From: Xanthostigma xanthostigma
Taxonomy: Eukaryota; Arthropoda; Insecta; Raphidioptera; Raphidiidae
Assembly (NCBI GenBank): GCA_963575645.1
Contig: OY754476.1
Location: 8,184,001-8,248,000, forward strand
Direction: 5' to 3'
DNA: 64,000 nucleotides
Shown: in pieces, positions 48,061 to 60,719 of the stretch
Layout of the letters: each line of letters opens with the position of its first letter
How positions within the stretch are numbered: the stretch's first letter is position 1
Program-made: the position numbers and the translations under genes
The notes under the pieces: model-generated
The model's input: only the letters and a program-made list of their open reading frames with translations
The model's database searches: none
Told to the model about the DNA's origin: nothing

Positions 48061-48370
48061 CACGACCCCGTAATTGTTTTTTAAAGAACTCCCCTCAAAC
48101 GCCCTCCCCTTTTCATTGCGCAAAAAAACGCCATCGCATCGACACGACTCCGTAATTGTTTTTTAAAGAACTCCCCAAACGCCTTCCGCTTTTCACCGCG
48201 CAAAAAAAACACCATTGCATCGACACGACGTCGTAATTGTTTTTTAAAGAACTCCCGAAACGCCTTCCCCTTTTCATGACGCAAAAAAAACGCCATCGCA
48301 TCGACACGACCCCGTAATTGTTTTTTAAAGAACACCCTTCAAACGCCTTTCCTTTTTCACTGCACAAAAA
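48061..48370 (-). repeat. Minisatellite, four 81-82-bp units
   Basis: Units begin cacgac at 48061, 48143, 48224 and 48305 and contain cgtaattgttttttaaagaa and cgc.aaaaaaaacgccatcg. Because 81 is divisible by three, the minus strand stays open in two frames through the array (repeating FFKKQLR.RVDAM). No start context or splice site supports translation. Confidence 0.85.
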
Positions 48371-49506
48371 AAAATGAATTTATAAAAATCATTTTTCCGC
48401 ACTTAAACGGCTTATAACACTATATGTTATACAAAATAATAATTGTGTATTTCCAGTGAATATTTTGCACATCGAGTAATCGTACTTTAACCTTTTTTTA
48501 TAAACTTTTATTAAAGTAGGTAGGTACAGCTTGATTGTTTTGTTTTCTGTAGACGTCGAAGATTAATAGATATTCATTACAATGATTCTTTAATTATTTT
48601 GGTGAGTGTATAAATAAAAAACTGTCGTGATTATGGTGTGTATGATAACTTAATAATATCTCGTAAGTTCAGATGAAGCAATCATCTTCTTCCGGCGTGG
48701 CGTTATTAAATTCCTTACTTTAACAATGTAGACTGAGTAATAACACTTCGTTGGTGTTTTAAGTAGGTATGAGAATATAAAATACCGTAATTTTGTAATA
48801 ACTAGGTACAAATTTATTTTTTACATTTTTTGTAAATAAAAAAAAAGAAACAGTTTAAATGTTACTTAATTTGTAGAAATCTATTAATTTGGCCGCTTTT
48901 TATTTTTTTATTTTTTGTCGTGTGAAGTTTTTAGTGCGTCATAATCGTATTATTTGAATTACATAATTAAATTATTATCTTCCATAAAAAAATTAAAAAA
49001 TCAAAGAAAGGCGCAGTTCGGGTCCGCGCCGTAAATTTTTCATGAAAATGTCGAGTGTGTACTGTTTACATTATATTATTTTTATTGCAATAAGAAACAT
49101 TTTCTTAATTCACTTCCTCAACTATTGTTTGAGAGTAAATATAGATGCTTAGAAGATCAAAAACTTGTTTATGTGAGCCTACATGCAGAGGCAAATGGGG
49201 CGATAATATAAATATAATTATAATAATATACATCACTTCACTGGACAAGGTGCGTGTTATATTTTAATCGTTGGTGGTTATATTTTGTTAATCACTCTAA
49301 ATTTCATGGAAGTAAAACCGTAATTATCACTAATTATATCACACGATGTTACCTTTTTATTAGGTACACTGTATGGTACATAATAATAATAATAAAAGTA
49401 TATGTTTACAACTTTATAGTAAATTATTAGACACATAAACATACATATGTTCGTAAATAATTGTTGCACTGAAGCTATTTATTGTTGATGATTCTTTTCT
49501 AAGATA
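48371..49506. other. Unannotated intron sequence
   Basis: Very AT-rich; nothing recognised except short TAA/ATA runs near 49380-49395. Confidence 0.4.
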
Positions 49507-49700
49507 CTAGCGGCCCGGTCCGGCTTCGCCCGAATTTGTAGATTACGCGATAATATATAGCCTATATCCAATGTCCATCCTGAAGGTTCATTCTAAATAT
49601 TGATGAAAAAAAAATTGAAATCGGATGAGTAGTTTCGGAGATTGTCTCCTATATCCAAACTTAAAAATTGTACCTCTGAATAAATAAATACTTATTGTGA
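49507..49700 (-). mobile_element. Helitron-like fragment, second family
   Basis: Minus strand 3' end ggcgaagccggaccgggccgCTAG preceded by A on plus. Shares catcctgaaggttcattc with 22914-23060. The 5' end is uncertain (about 49690). Confidence 0.5.
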
Positions 49701-50389
49701 GGTGTTGGGAGGCTGAATATTTGGGACTACATGTTTTTTTATGTGAGAAATAAAAAAAAAATTCTGATCGGATTTTTTTTTGGATTAATTCAATATTTTT
49801 GGAGTTTACTCTTTAAGAAACGATTTTGAGTTATAAGGCCCGGTACGGAAATTTTATGAGTAGTAAAATCAATCGGTGAGGCGTTACGCTCCACCGCTTC
49901 AAGTGTGGTGTTACGCTCGTCCGCTTCAAAAGAGACAAACGAGAATGAGATGAAATACATTACGCAGCGTATCTAAGGAGTAAACTGCAGTCGTGCGTAG
50001 GAGCTGACCATCGTAATTTACATAACCCGAACAATAAACAGAGTTGGTTATGGTGTGGACTGAACTTTGGACATCCTGTATACAATAGAATCGAATGATA
50101 TTTTTGGTTATTTGCGTGATTGCTGTGGGTGATGCTGATTATGATTTGTAATTTCACTTAAAAATATAGACGACGCCTAACCCAAATTATAATACGTATG
50201 TATTACCTCAAGAGATGAGTTTTGTATATATCACAGGCAAGCCTCGTTCAGTTCCAAACTTGTTCCACGTAATTTTGTTAAACAAAACTAAATTTTGCTG
50301 CAATCTAATAAAATATATAATACCGGGCCGACTCATTGCAATTACACGCTTAATTGTCAAACTGACCGCGACATTTGTCGATGTACCTA

Positions 50390-50445
50390 CACGTTTATAC
50401 GGAACCCTCGGTGCGCGAGTTTTACTCGTACTTGGTCGTTTTTTT
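50390..50445 (-). mobile_element. Fragment of the aagtgcgagt / cggaaccctaaaa repeat
   Basis: Minus strand reads ccaagtacgagtaaaactcg, then cgcaccgagggttccgtata, the same start as 51556. Confidence 0.5.
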
Positions 50446-51085
50446 ATATACCTACAAAAACAAAATTGGTATGTATATACTATTACTATATATATGCATA
50501 TATTTACGTGTAGGTAGTATAAGGAATGTCTGATACTGTTTAATTTCGTCTTAATCGCTTTGGAATTATTTCGATATAATAATATACATATTACAACAGT
50601 AAATTAAGGTGGACATAAAACAGACACGCTCTACTACATAATATACTACATTTTAAATATGTATGGTCACAATATTATTATACCGTATGTCCTAAATGGA
50701 GTTATTAATTTTTGTTACTTTTTGCCTCTACGTTAAATGTTCCCGTTATTTCTTTTAACATCCTCAGTAATGTCTTCGTGTAATCATTTTTGATAAGCTA
50801 TTTAATCTATACTAATATATAAACCTGGAGAGTTTGTTTATAATATATTTTACATATAATACGGTATGGTTGTCCGGTGTGTGTATATATATAGTAACGG
50901 ATTAAACAAATCCACATACTGTGAGAGTTGTTTTTTTTAAATGAATTATACAGACGTTAGCTCAATTAATTCAAATTAATAAAATCGTAACTTAGTCTGT
51001 AATTGAACAGTTTTAAAGATTCCTAGAGCGAATTTTCAGTTTTCATCACTTTTTTCTGTTTATATTTTTTTGTACCTCTTTTCTA

Positions 51086-51442
51086 TCTATACAATACCTA
51101 TATAAAGCTGAAGAGTTTGTTTGTTTGGTTGAAGGCGCTAATCTCAAGAACTACTGGTTCAAATTGGAAAGCATTTTGTTTCGTTGGATAGTCCATTTGT
51201 CGAGAAAGGCTATAGACTATATAATATCACTCTACGACCAATAGGAGCGGAGCATCAATGAAAAATGTTGCAAAATGTATCTCAAAATTTGTCCGTCCGA
51301 CTAAAACGTTTGAACGGTAACTTCGATCATCATGAAATTTGGACACAAAATTCATCTCGATAAACTAAGATGAATGTGTGTACTCATGTCCCTCCCCCCA
51401 TTCGTTCTTTTGTATACGGGTGAAGCCGGGCGGAACCGCTAG
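51086..51442 (+). mobile_element. Non-autonomous Helitron
   Basis: Starts TCTATACAATACCTATATAA after A (51085). Ends with a slightly mutated hairpin gggtgaagccggg and CGGAACCGCTAG before T (51443). Same family as 23688. Confidence 0.8.
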
Positions 51443-51555
51443 TTAGTGGAGAAAATAGAAATTTAGCGTTGTATAACATAATACAGTGCTGATTTACACT
51501 TTGAGCAGTTGATATAACAATTTTTTTTATTGGCAACCTAACCTGGATTCGATAA

Positions 51556-51985
51556 GAAAGACGGACAAGTGCGAGTAAAACTCGCGCCTTGAGATCCCGT
51601 ACCGTAATAATAATTTGACAATTACTTTGTAGAGGTTGACAACTTACTGACAAACTTAAAAGAAATAAGTTTTTCTACTTCGAATTTGAAATTAATGATT
51701 TTCAGATTTCTTCCTTTACTTGTGCCACGAGACCTTCCTTGATGCTTTTCAAGATTATAGGTTTTGATGAGCGAGTATGTCAGTGTCAAAATATGTGTTT
51801 TTAAGTTTTTTGAAAGTTAAAAGTTCAATTTTTTCGAGGTTGTGGACCTTAAATTTGCTATTATTTCAGCGTGATTCCTTTAGTCGTTCCTAAGAGCAAG
51901 GACTTAAAGGACAGACAGAAAGACGGACAACAAAGTGGTCCTATAGGGGTTCCGTTTTTTTAATTTTGAGGTACGATACCCTAAA
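51556..51985 (+). mobile_element. Dispersed repeat with aagtgcgagt / ccctaaaa ends
   Basis: Starts ggacaagtgcgagtaaaact, ends tttgaggtacgataccctaa. Includes gacggacaacaaagtggtcc and ggggttccgttttt near the right end. I associate these phrases with lepidopteran repeats. Class unknown. Confidence 0.5.
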
Positions 51986-52775
51986 AGTGATATAAGATTG
52001 CTAGTTTGGACATCTGACATCGGTATATTTCATCATAAAAATTTTGAAAATACAGTCCAGGGAGCAATAATTCAACCCCCAAGCAAATCTTCCATGTCGC
52101 AATCTTTGTGGGACAGGCGGTATATAAAACATAAAATATACATTATAATATAACGTTTATTGTTTTTATAATACGGATATGTACTACAATTTATTGTCTT
52201 TTGTGTAATTAATAAATTGCGTAGGCGTTTTGTTTTATTATAACGCTGTTTGATACCATTTTTGGATTTGACATTTAAAATGTAAATAAAGTATTGTCTT
52301 TATGCAGTAATGATATAAAATACACTTCAGTATTCTTAAATGAGTATTTCCAATAAATATTTCTTATTTTCTTTCTACTAAATACAAATTGTGTTATTTG
52401 CTATTGTTTATGCGGTGTTAGGAGTTTTACTTTCTGTGAATTCTTTAATAAATTACAAAACGCACTGTAAACTTGTTATTGTATTTGTACACTTCCTGGT
52501 CAAAGAAAAAAAATGATTATATATATTCGTTTTTTCTTGAGACGTCAAAAGTTTCCAAAAACTTAAATAACTCATGAACTATACTTTCACGCATGGCTTA
52601 CAGTTTCAAGTGCAGAATTCAAAAATATATTATTTTATTAAATCAAAATCGATTTTTAGTTCGTTTGATGTGCCTACAATTTAGTAAGTAATCATTTTAC
52701 AAAAAAAAAATATTTTAACTTAAATATAAGTTATTTTACTGATTTATGCAAGTTGAGTAGTAATTATATAATTAA

Positions 52776-53142
52776 CTAGCGGTTCCGCCCGGTTTCACCC
52801 GGGTGCAAAAGAACGAATGTGGGGGAAGATACATGAGTACGCACGTTCATCTTCGTTTACCGTGATAAATGTTGTGTCTAAATTTCATGATGATCGGAGT
52901 TACCGTTCAACGTTCAAAAGTTTTTGTCGGACGGACAAATTTCGAGTTATATTTTGCAACATTTTTCATTGATGCTTCGCTCCTATTGGTCGTAGCGTGA
53001 TATTATATAGCCTATAGCCTTCCTCAACAAATGGGCTATCCCACACAAAAAAATGCTTTTCAATTCGAACCAGTAGTTCTTGAGATTAGCGCGTTCAACC
53101 AAACAAACAAACAAACTCTTCAGCTTTATATATTAGTATAGA
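52776..53142 (-). mobile_element. Non-autonomous Helitron
   Basis: CTAG at 52776-52779 after A, hairpin CCCGGGTGAAACCGGG, 5' TCTATACTAATATATAAAGC ending at 53142 before T. A 6-8-bp local duplication (cgttcaacgttcaaaag) distinguishes this copy. Confidence 0.85.
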
Positions 53143-54670
53143 TGAGAGTGGAAGTATAGTATCATAACACTATAAAGTATAAATATTTAACTAATGTGAC
53201 TGTACTGATTTTATAAACATTATAGTAAATACGGCTAACGCCGTGCAGTTATTTTAGCATTTTTATTTTTACGGCTATTGCAGCTACCGCGAACGTGTTA
53301 AATGGATAAATCTGTATAATTGAAAATATTTTCCAGTTGTCCCACTAGTTAACGTCTGAAACTTTTTTTTGGTAAAGAATAAACATTCTCATTTTCGATA
53401 TAAACTTGCCTATTGATAAGCGTCACACGAACACCCTGTATAATATTTATGTGCTGGCAAAGACACCTTGTAGGTACATGTGTGTACTTTGTATATATTA
53501 ACGAAACCATTTTGAATGATTTTGTGTGTAAATATACTAATATTTAATATTACATAATCATCATGAGACATTAATATTGCTAAACGATGTTTGAATTGTA
53601 GTCCATAAGTCAAAACTAAAATAAGCCTTGTGGCTCGTACTAAACGATTTTCTTTCCGTTACCTCGATTGCCGTGAAAATTTAACATTAATTTGCACCAA
53701 GTTCAATTAGGACTGGTTTTTTGAATGTAATTAATTATTTTTCATTAGCACCATAATTAGAATTGACTATATTGTTGTTTGTAAATGGTTAACTTGTTCT
53801 CTGCGGTACAATATTCTTATTTTTTTTAAACACTCGTGGAAAAATGATAATATTTATTGCACACACCGCTAACGATATGTGCCCAATTAACGCTTTGCGC
53901 ACGAGAGTTGAATTTCACTCATACACACAGTTATATTATCTAAGTAAATTTCGTCAGAAATTGATTTAATTTGTAGTTTTTTTGAATCATTATTAAAATC
54001 GTCATAAAGAGTTCTATTAATTGTAATTTATTGGTTGGTATGTACGTATATACGTATGTACGTCCGAGCTGTACAGACTGCAATCCAAGATTTGCCATGT
54101 ATAAACCTACACTATTGGCGTCGGTTGGATGGCGGAGCTTGGAAATCGAACCAATATTTATTGGAGGTTTTATACCCTCGCGATATAATCTTCGTATGTG
54201 TATGTATGTTTGGACAGATTAAACATAAAAACTATTTCACGAATTTGATTTCTGAAATGCTATAGGCTATGTTTTATTTCACTATTTAAATTAATTTTTG
54301 AGTTGATAAATTAATTTCATTTTTATGGGCTTCTTATTACTTGATCCATCACTTATTCCGACAACCCGTAGTGGGATCAAAATTATTGGTCGGAGTCGGT
54401 ACAGTAATAAGTGCAAAACGTAATCGCGTGGGCATACACGCGCGAACAGACATCTTATGCGGACTACGACTATTTTTCTTTATGTGAATTTCCAAACCAA
54501 TTTAAATTTGTTTATATTATTATCTAATAATATACTATTAGTAATACATTAATTATTAATTCAGTTAAAAATAAATAAATTCATTCATTAATAGTCAATT
54601 ATAACACTGCCAGGCAATTACAGCTATTTTTCATTAAGAAAGTCCGCTGTAGCATAATTTTTCTATCAAC
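53143..54670. other. Unannotated intron sequence, 1.5 kb
   Basis: AT-rich with a few gtacgtatatacgtatgtac repeats near 54040. No exon was recognised. Confidence 0.4.
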
Positions 54671-54701
54671 AAATCCGGGCGAAGCTAGATCGGGCGGCTA
54701 G
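54671..54701 (+). mobile_element. Helitron-like 3' end
   Basis: Aaatccgggcgaagctagat, then cgggcggCTAG, followed by T. The 5' part was not found. Confidence 0.4.
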
Positions 54702-55251
54702 TAGATTATTTGCATATTACTAACTATACCTATACCTAGGCTATATCTATCACCTAGAAGTAAAGGTCTTACCATTATGGGAAACTAGTGATGGCTAAAA
54801 CATATTATATACTTTTATATATTTTTTAAAAGCATTTCTTTGTTTACACATAGATTAAGCATATGAGTGTACTTTTGCCGATAGGTAATTTGAATATTTT
54901 ATACCGTTATTAGTTAAACAATATTTGTAAAAATGTGTAAAATTAGTGCTAACTTGTTTCCTACTTTTAAATGCTTTAAATTATTACATTTATTATCATT
55001 GGCGATGTTGTCATCGTAAATTTGACTACTTATTTGTTACTTTGACTTGTTTTTGTTATTTATTACAAATAATCTTTTCACATATTTTTTCATTAGAATA
55101 CCGTATATCCGCGGATTGAATTTAATATTTTCTCATTTTATATCGCTGTACTGCATAGCTCATAGTTTAATCAGCTCAAAAATCACGTACGAAATGAGTT
55201 GTTAAAGATTAACAAATTTAAATCTTAAACTTTTTGACTACTAGTCTTTTT
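54702..55251. other. Unannotated intron sequence
   Basis: AT-rich; nothing recognised. Confidence 0.4.
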
Positions 55252-55578
55252 AAGCTCGTTTTGTGGATGGATCTGGTTCCCGCGCAGTGACAGTTGAAAT
55301 ATAAACAGAACAAAACGCGTCTGTTATCTGACACTGAGCAGAACGACGCCACGTTGATTTATGGGCGTTTGTTCGTGCCGCTCACGTGACAATATAATGT
55401 TTCCTGATTGGTTTTTGCTTAGAGCAGGTAGAGAAAAAAAATAGCCCCTGTTCTAATTTTAAAATCTATCTTGTGAGCTAGCAGGCGAGCCCGCAGTGAC
55501 GCCATTTCCAGTTTCGTACGCAACCTGCCGGCCAGCAGAAGTCCGAGCAGTATTTCCAGTCTCGTGTGCAGCGGCCTT
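55252..55578 (-). mobile_element. TAA-flanked miniature element (GCTGCACACGAG family), truncated
   Basis: The right terminus tctcgtgtgcagcggcctt is followed by TAA (55579-55581). The left terminus is lost. It is inverted relative to the copy 540 bp downstream. Confidence 0.7.
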
Positions 55579-55581
55579 TAA

Positions 55582-56114
55582 TTTAATTGAATATGGGTAG
55601 GGAGGGTGATTGTAAAACGAAGATAAACATTTATTTGTTTAATATTTATTATAAACTACCAATATTTTCGTTGTGTTAAATTTTACGAGATAAGAAAATT
55701 TTCTTTTTGCCACTAGATTGTTTTAATTCGGAAATTTTATTGTATATATATGTTAGTCAATTCAGTTGTAATAAAAACATTGTATACTAAAAATAACTTT
55801 TTATTGTAGTATTTCAGAAATATCTAGTTAGAAAATCACGAATGGAAATCACTGCAAATGTACTTTATTATTTTATACATATGTATATGTACAGGTAACG
55901 ATAGAGTGGCACACCGATGTGTTAGATTTATCGCTTGTACTCTGTCGACCAATAATGTTAAATGAAAGCACTTAAAAACAAGTTGAACTCAGGACTAATA
56001 AGTATAGACTATGCTTATTAGTTAATGATGGTTTTGACTGAAACTTTAGCTTAATTCCTAGAAATCCGGATATAAATATTACACAATATATTAAGTCTCT
56101 AGACAGTTTACTAA
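55582..56114. other. Unannotated spacer between two related elements
   Basis: AT-rich, about 530 bp. No feature recognised. Confidence 0.4.
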
Positions 56115-56479
56115 AGGCAACTGCACACGAGGCTGGAAACACTGCTTGGGCTTGTGCTGGCCGGCAGGCTGAGTACGAAGATGGAAATGACGTCACTGCG
56201 AGCTCGCCTGCTAGCTCACAAGATAAATATTAAAAATAGAACAGGGACTATTTTTTTTTGCTAGGTCTTCTGCTTGCTCTGAGCAAGAATAAATCAGGAA
56301 ACAGTATCTTGTCACGTGGGTGACCAGAACAAACGCCCACAAACCAACGTGGCGTCATTCTGCTCAGAATCAGACAACAGACACGTTTTGCGCATTGTTT
56401 ATCTTTGAACTGTCACTGCGCGCGCACCAGATCTATCCACAAAACAAGCTTGAAAATCCAGTCTCGTGTGCAGCGGTCT
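56115..56479 (+). mobile_element. TAA-flanked miniature element (GCTGCACACGAG family)
   Basis: Ends AGGCAACTGCACACGAGGCT and complement of TCTCGTGTGCAGCGGTCT, flanked by TAA at 56112-56114 and 56480-56482. Both termini are present. With 21006 it defines the family. Confidence 0.75.
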
Positions 56480-56710
56480 TAAGTTTGATCAATATCGGAT
56501 CAATCGTTCATGAGTGTCGCTGATACCGGCAATCAAAAATTGTGAATATATACTTTTCGCTTTAAGTATCATGCAGATTTGCAAAGGTCCCTAAGTTCCC
56601 TCCAGAAAACGAAATTAGATAGAGATGTTCCTATTTTGAATATTAATCAAGATTTGTCATAGAACCTAAGAGTAGTTTCGTTTTCTTGTAGGTGTTTCGG
56701 TGTCTTCGCT

Positions 56711-57060
56711 AGGGGCGGTCCATAAATTACGTATGCATAAAAAAAGGGAAAGGAGCAATCGTCTTACGTGATGATATGTAACGGGGAGGGGAAAAGGGGG
56801 TCCGAACAAACGTGACGTGACGCGACGTTTGAAATATCTACATCAATTTTATTTCGACAACAAAAAATACTATTAATAAATGAGATTATTTTTAACATAT
56901 TTTTTGTAATATGTTAATAATAAAAATCATTATTCTTTGGAGGGGGCAGGTTTTCGGACGTATTATTAAGCAAGGGGTTGACAAAAATGTGATGCAGCTA
57001 GACTCAGAGGGAGGGAGGGGTAAAAAGTTCGTGAATGTTACATGACGTATTCTATACATG
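56711..57060. mobile_element. Fragment of a GC-skewed DNA element
   Basis: Starts aggggcggtccataaattac, followed by G-rich blocks (cggggaggggaaaaggggg, gagggagggaggggta) and gttacatgacgta. The style resembles 40987-41240, but no paired termini are clear. Confidence 0.4.
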
Positions 57061-57636
57061 CGTTTCCATGTCTGTACTAACGTCTCTAAAAAAACGAATG
57101 GATACTTTTTTCTATAAAATTCTACTTTTTGTATTGAAAACGCGAAATTTAGCAGCTGCATCGCGTTTTATTGTTATTATTAATATTATTGTTGCTGTTT
57201 GACGAATACTCAGCTACCCGAAATGTCTCATTCGATCGCGCGATTCGGCAAAAAAGTAATTTCACAAGATCTAGCGATTGATGCAACACCACTATGACGA
57301 AACATCGATTTCATTCTTGTAATTTTGGTACACTAAATAAATGTTCTAAATTCTAAATTAAGGAAACGTAGTAGCGGTCTTCTAGAGTCCATTTACCAAA
57401 AGATATATATAATATAAAACATTTAGTAGAATGTTTGTTAAGCACGCTCTGCTATGGGAAATATCTGAAATACCTGAGCTACCGGATTTTCTGCTGGCGA
57501 CTTCCTTGCACGCAGTTGTGCAGGTTGTTCACAAACATAAGTCACACAATATAGCCGGGTGTCGAACCACTTTTAGGGTTAACAATATCATCGCTTAAGG
57601 TTATTCGTCCATTTTAGTATTAGTAGAATACTAATA
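57061..57636. other. Unannotated intron sequence
   Basis: No exon or element was recognised. Confidence 0.4.
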
Positions 57637-57639
57637 TTA

Positions 57640-57774
57640 GGCCTAGTTTATATGAGAGGCGTTCAACGCGCGTTGGCCTAACGCGCGTTTACAGTTTCTA
57701 TACAATTGTATAGGACTGTTTATATGATAACGCGCGTTCAACGCGCGTTGAACGCCTCTCATATAAACTAGGCC
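57640..57774. mobile_element. Palindromic TTA-flanked miniature element
   Basis: Inverted ends of more than 35 bp (GGCCTAGTTTATATGAGAGG then cgttcaacgcgcgtt) with TTA at 57637-57639 and 57775-57777, a PIF/Harbinger-type duplication. It is 135 bp long with repeated aacgcgcgtt palindromes. Confidence 0.75.
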
Positions 57775-57959
57775 TTAGAATAGAATAGAATAATTTATTT
57801 GTAAAAAGTTAGAACAGATTACAAAATCGTCAGTATAAATGAATTAAAGCAAAGTCTTTGTAATTATACAGCGGTTGATTTATTAATATATGCTTGATTT
57901 CTTTTGAATAACGATTTATTGGTAAACTTCTTATGGTAACTTAGAGTTACAGTTTAAGC

Positions 57960-58359
57960 CAGCGGTCGGCAATCTTTTGGCAAGCAAGGGCCACATATTG
58001 GCAAATTGAAATAAAGGCGGGCCGCACTTATTCATAATTTTAATAATAGGTATTTGTGATATTAAAAATTAGAAAACACTTTATTTGAATTTTATAAAAA
58101 ATTAAACTAAACTTCAAAATAGAACTGTTCTTTTACAAAAATTAGTGTAACGTTTGAGGTTGTATTTGAGTGGCTATTTGTTGTACATTAGCTTCCAGGT
58201 TTGTAGTTGCAATTCGTAGAATAGCTCTCAAATGCTCATCTGTGAGGCGAGAAGCATATTTTTTTTTCTGTAATTGAGAATCGAAAAGGTTTGTTCGCAT
58301 AAGTAAGTACTACCAAAAATTGGGACTAATTGCAGAGCAAGCCTTTTCAATTCGTCAAA
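57960..58359 (-). pseudogene. hAT transposase C-terminal fragment, second copy
   Basis: One terminus, CAGCGGTCGGCAATCTTTTG, lies at 57960. On the minus strand from 58359 the sequence encodes FDELKRLALQLVPIFGS, TYLCEQTFSILNYR, then, after a one-base shift in a nine-A run, YASRLTDEHLRAILRIATTN and QQIATQIQPQTLH before a stop at 58142-58144. This is the dimerisation tail of a hAT transposase and extends beyond the plus-strand copy at 34877-35300. The catalytic part is missing. Confidence 0.75.
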
Positions 58360-59929
58360 ATTAGAACTTTCTTTATTGCGCGTAAAGAAGTTTCACTTAA
58401 AAAAATATGTTAGTGGCAGCCCTATCGCGTGGTTACTCACGAGTTTTTAATGCTGTCGAGTAGTAATAAAATTGATTATATAGGGTGTTCTATATACGCT
58501 GGTTACGTTTTATATATAATTCTTGCCTCAGTTGTGTTATTATATAACGCACACTTTACGTTAAAAACTTTAAAGGACATTGGTCAGTTTGCTAGCAGTT
58601 TTAACCCATGTTGGTAATTTGTATGTCAATTTGATGGTAGTGTTGTCTGATGCATAAAAACGATGGTGTTTTAAAAATTCGACCTATGGTTTGATTTTCA
58701 TATTTCAAACACTAGTGACAAAACCGTAAGTTAAGCTATAATAATTAAGTTAATAGTTTTACGTATTTAACAACAATATTGATGAAGCAATGTGGCTGTT
58801 TCTGTAGGATAAATATAAATAAATATGAAGTACTTATGTCGTAGTAGAATTGAAAAACTCGAAACCAGTATCCTTCACGTTTTTATTTCGTGGCTGAAGC
58901 AGAAGTTTTGGCAGGGCAGAAGAATAGCTTGTGTCTAAGATATTTTTTATTGTATTTGTCTCCAAAAATGAAGATACTTCTCAAAAACACTTTTGAAATA
59001 TCTAAGATAAATACTCCGGATAAATAGCGATATTTCAATTCACCAACCACAATTATGTTTACTCTGCATTTTTTATCTTTTTGCCTGTTTAGTATCTTGT
59101 ATCTAGATACTTTTTCAAATATATTTAGGATCTCTGTGTGCTGGTCATTTTGTAAGTTAAATTATTGCCGCACATCCAGTAGAAGTACTTTTCACGTTGG
59201 TACGATATCAATATAATAAAATCTTGTTTCACTTTCAATTCCTGTTGTGTTTTCCGTTCCCCCTTTTTCAATTGTTCTATTTTCTTTAACACCGTTTATC
59301 GTTTTATACGTACGTAGCTAAAAACAATTTACGAGAATGGGGTAAAACGAACATAAATTTTTCAAATATTATCACGACTTTTTTTTAGAAATTTCATTAA
59401 ATAAAAATCACATGTAAAACAAAAATACACGTGTATTTTTGTTTTGGGTTTTTTGATTCTGTATATTTCTCAATTGTTTAATACTGATTTAGAATCCTGT
59501 CACAAAATCACGTTCTGTAATATTAATTTTTTGTCATCAATTAAGATTTATGTTACATTAGCTTTCCGATCCGGCTTCGCCCGGGTAAATTTTAGTTTGG
59601 CAACGAAATATATGATAGCAACAAAGTCTCATATTTACACTTTACTGTACCTCTTTTTAGTCGATTATATTCAGAGAAATGCACAAAAATTTTGGAAAAT
59701 CAAAGCAATTATTTACACACGCTTCTGTTCGTCTTAACATGAAGTGACGGGTGATTGTAAATGCGACTGGAAAAGTTTAGAAACAAAAAAAAAACAGACT
59801 TTTTTATTGAATAAAACAACTCACAGTGCGTGGTAGTATTAATACGTACCTACTACTTAGGCTAAGATAGATACTGAAGATAATTAAATGTCAGTAATCT
59901 ATCGCTGTACCTATACTTATTTCGATTTT
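58360..59929. other. Unannotated intron sequence, 1.6 kb
   Basis: AT-rich. Near 59565-59585 cgatccggcttcgcccggg resembles a decayed Helitron 3' hairpin. A short palindrome aaaatacacgtgtatttt lies near 59423. No exon was recognised. Confidence 0.35.
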
Positions 59930-59939
59930 GTAGGGCGTA

Positions 59940-60076
59940 ACAATAGGGTGGCAGAATGGGCAAAATGCCACGGGCCCCCGGCAAGTGAGAATAATGTGCA
60001 CATGAGAATTCTAACATTTATTGTTACAACATTTAGTAAAATTTGCCACGGGCCTCAAACAGTATAGTTACGCCAC
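59940..60076. mobile_element. hAT-like fragment
   Basis: Atgccacgggcccccggcaa and tttgccacgggcctcaaaca are followed by the terminus tagttacgccactg. The left end is degraded (gggcgtaacaata). Confidence 0.4.
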
Positions 60077-60719
60077 TGGCTGTAGCTCAGCGGGTATGTA
60101 AGCATTCCCGGGTCCATGTTTATGGAAACTTTATTTCTTAGAAAGATCTAGGAACGACTTCCTGAAATCTTTACCAATACTTATGGAACACTGTTTATTA
60201 TATTCTCAGGTAAACAATACGTTTGTTATTTTATTTGTCTTTCATTTTATTCATTATATTGAACAGCAGTTTTATTAAATAAAACCAATTTCTTATATTC
60301 GCAGAGAAATGTTTTGTAATGTTTTTTTGCAACAAATGTTTATTAATATTATACGCGTTATGAAATTATTTTTAGTTGCAAGTTTCTAACGATGTATTTA
60401 GCTGTTATTGATTGCTACAATATTTATTTATTTTTCCAGTTATTTTGTCGTTTTGAGAGCATTCAAACATACTGAGAAAGTATTGCGATTACTTTATAAA
60501 CATTTCTTTAGTATTTTTCCATATAGGCCTGTATAAGTATAGATTTTCTGATTTACTCTAATATTTTTTTTATTTTATTTTTGTATAGGTATACCTGTAT
60601 TGGTCAACACGAATAAAATTTATTATTATTCATTTAAACCAAATTTTTGTGAAAATTGTGAAAATAAAACTTGCCTTCCACTATGCACGAAGCTATAGTA
60701 CGGTGCCATCACTATCTAT

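Noticed and set aside
60077..60115. tRNA-like phrase ggctgtagctcagcgggta
   Set aside because: Only an A-box-like half is present. There is no anticodon arm, T arm or acceptor stem.
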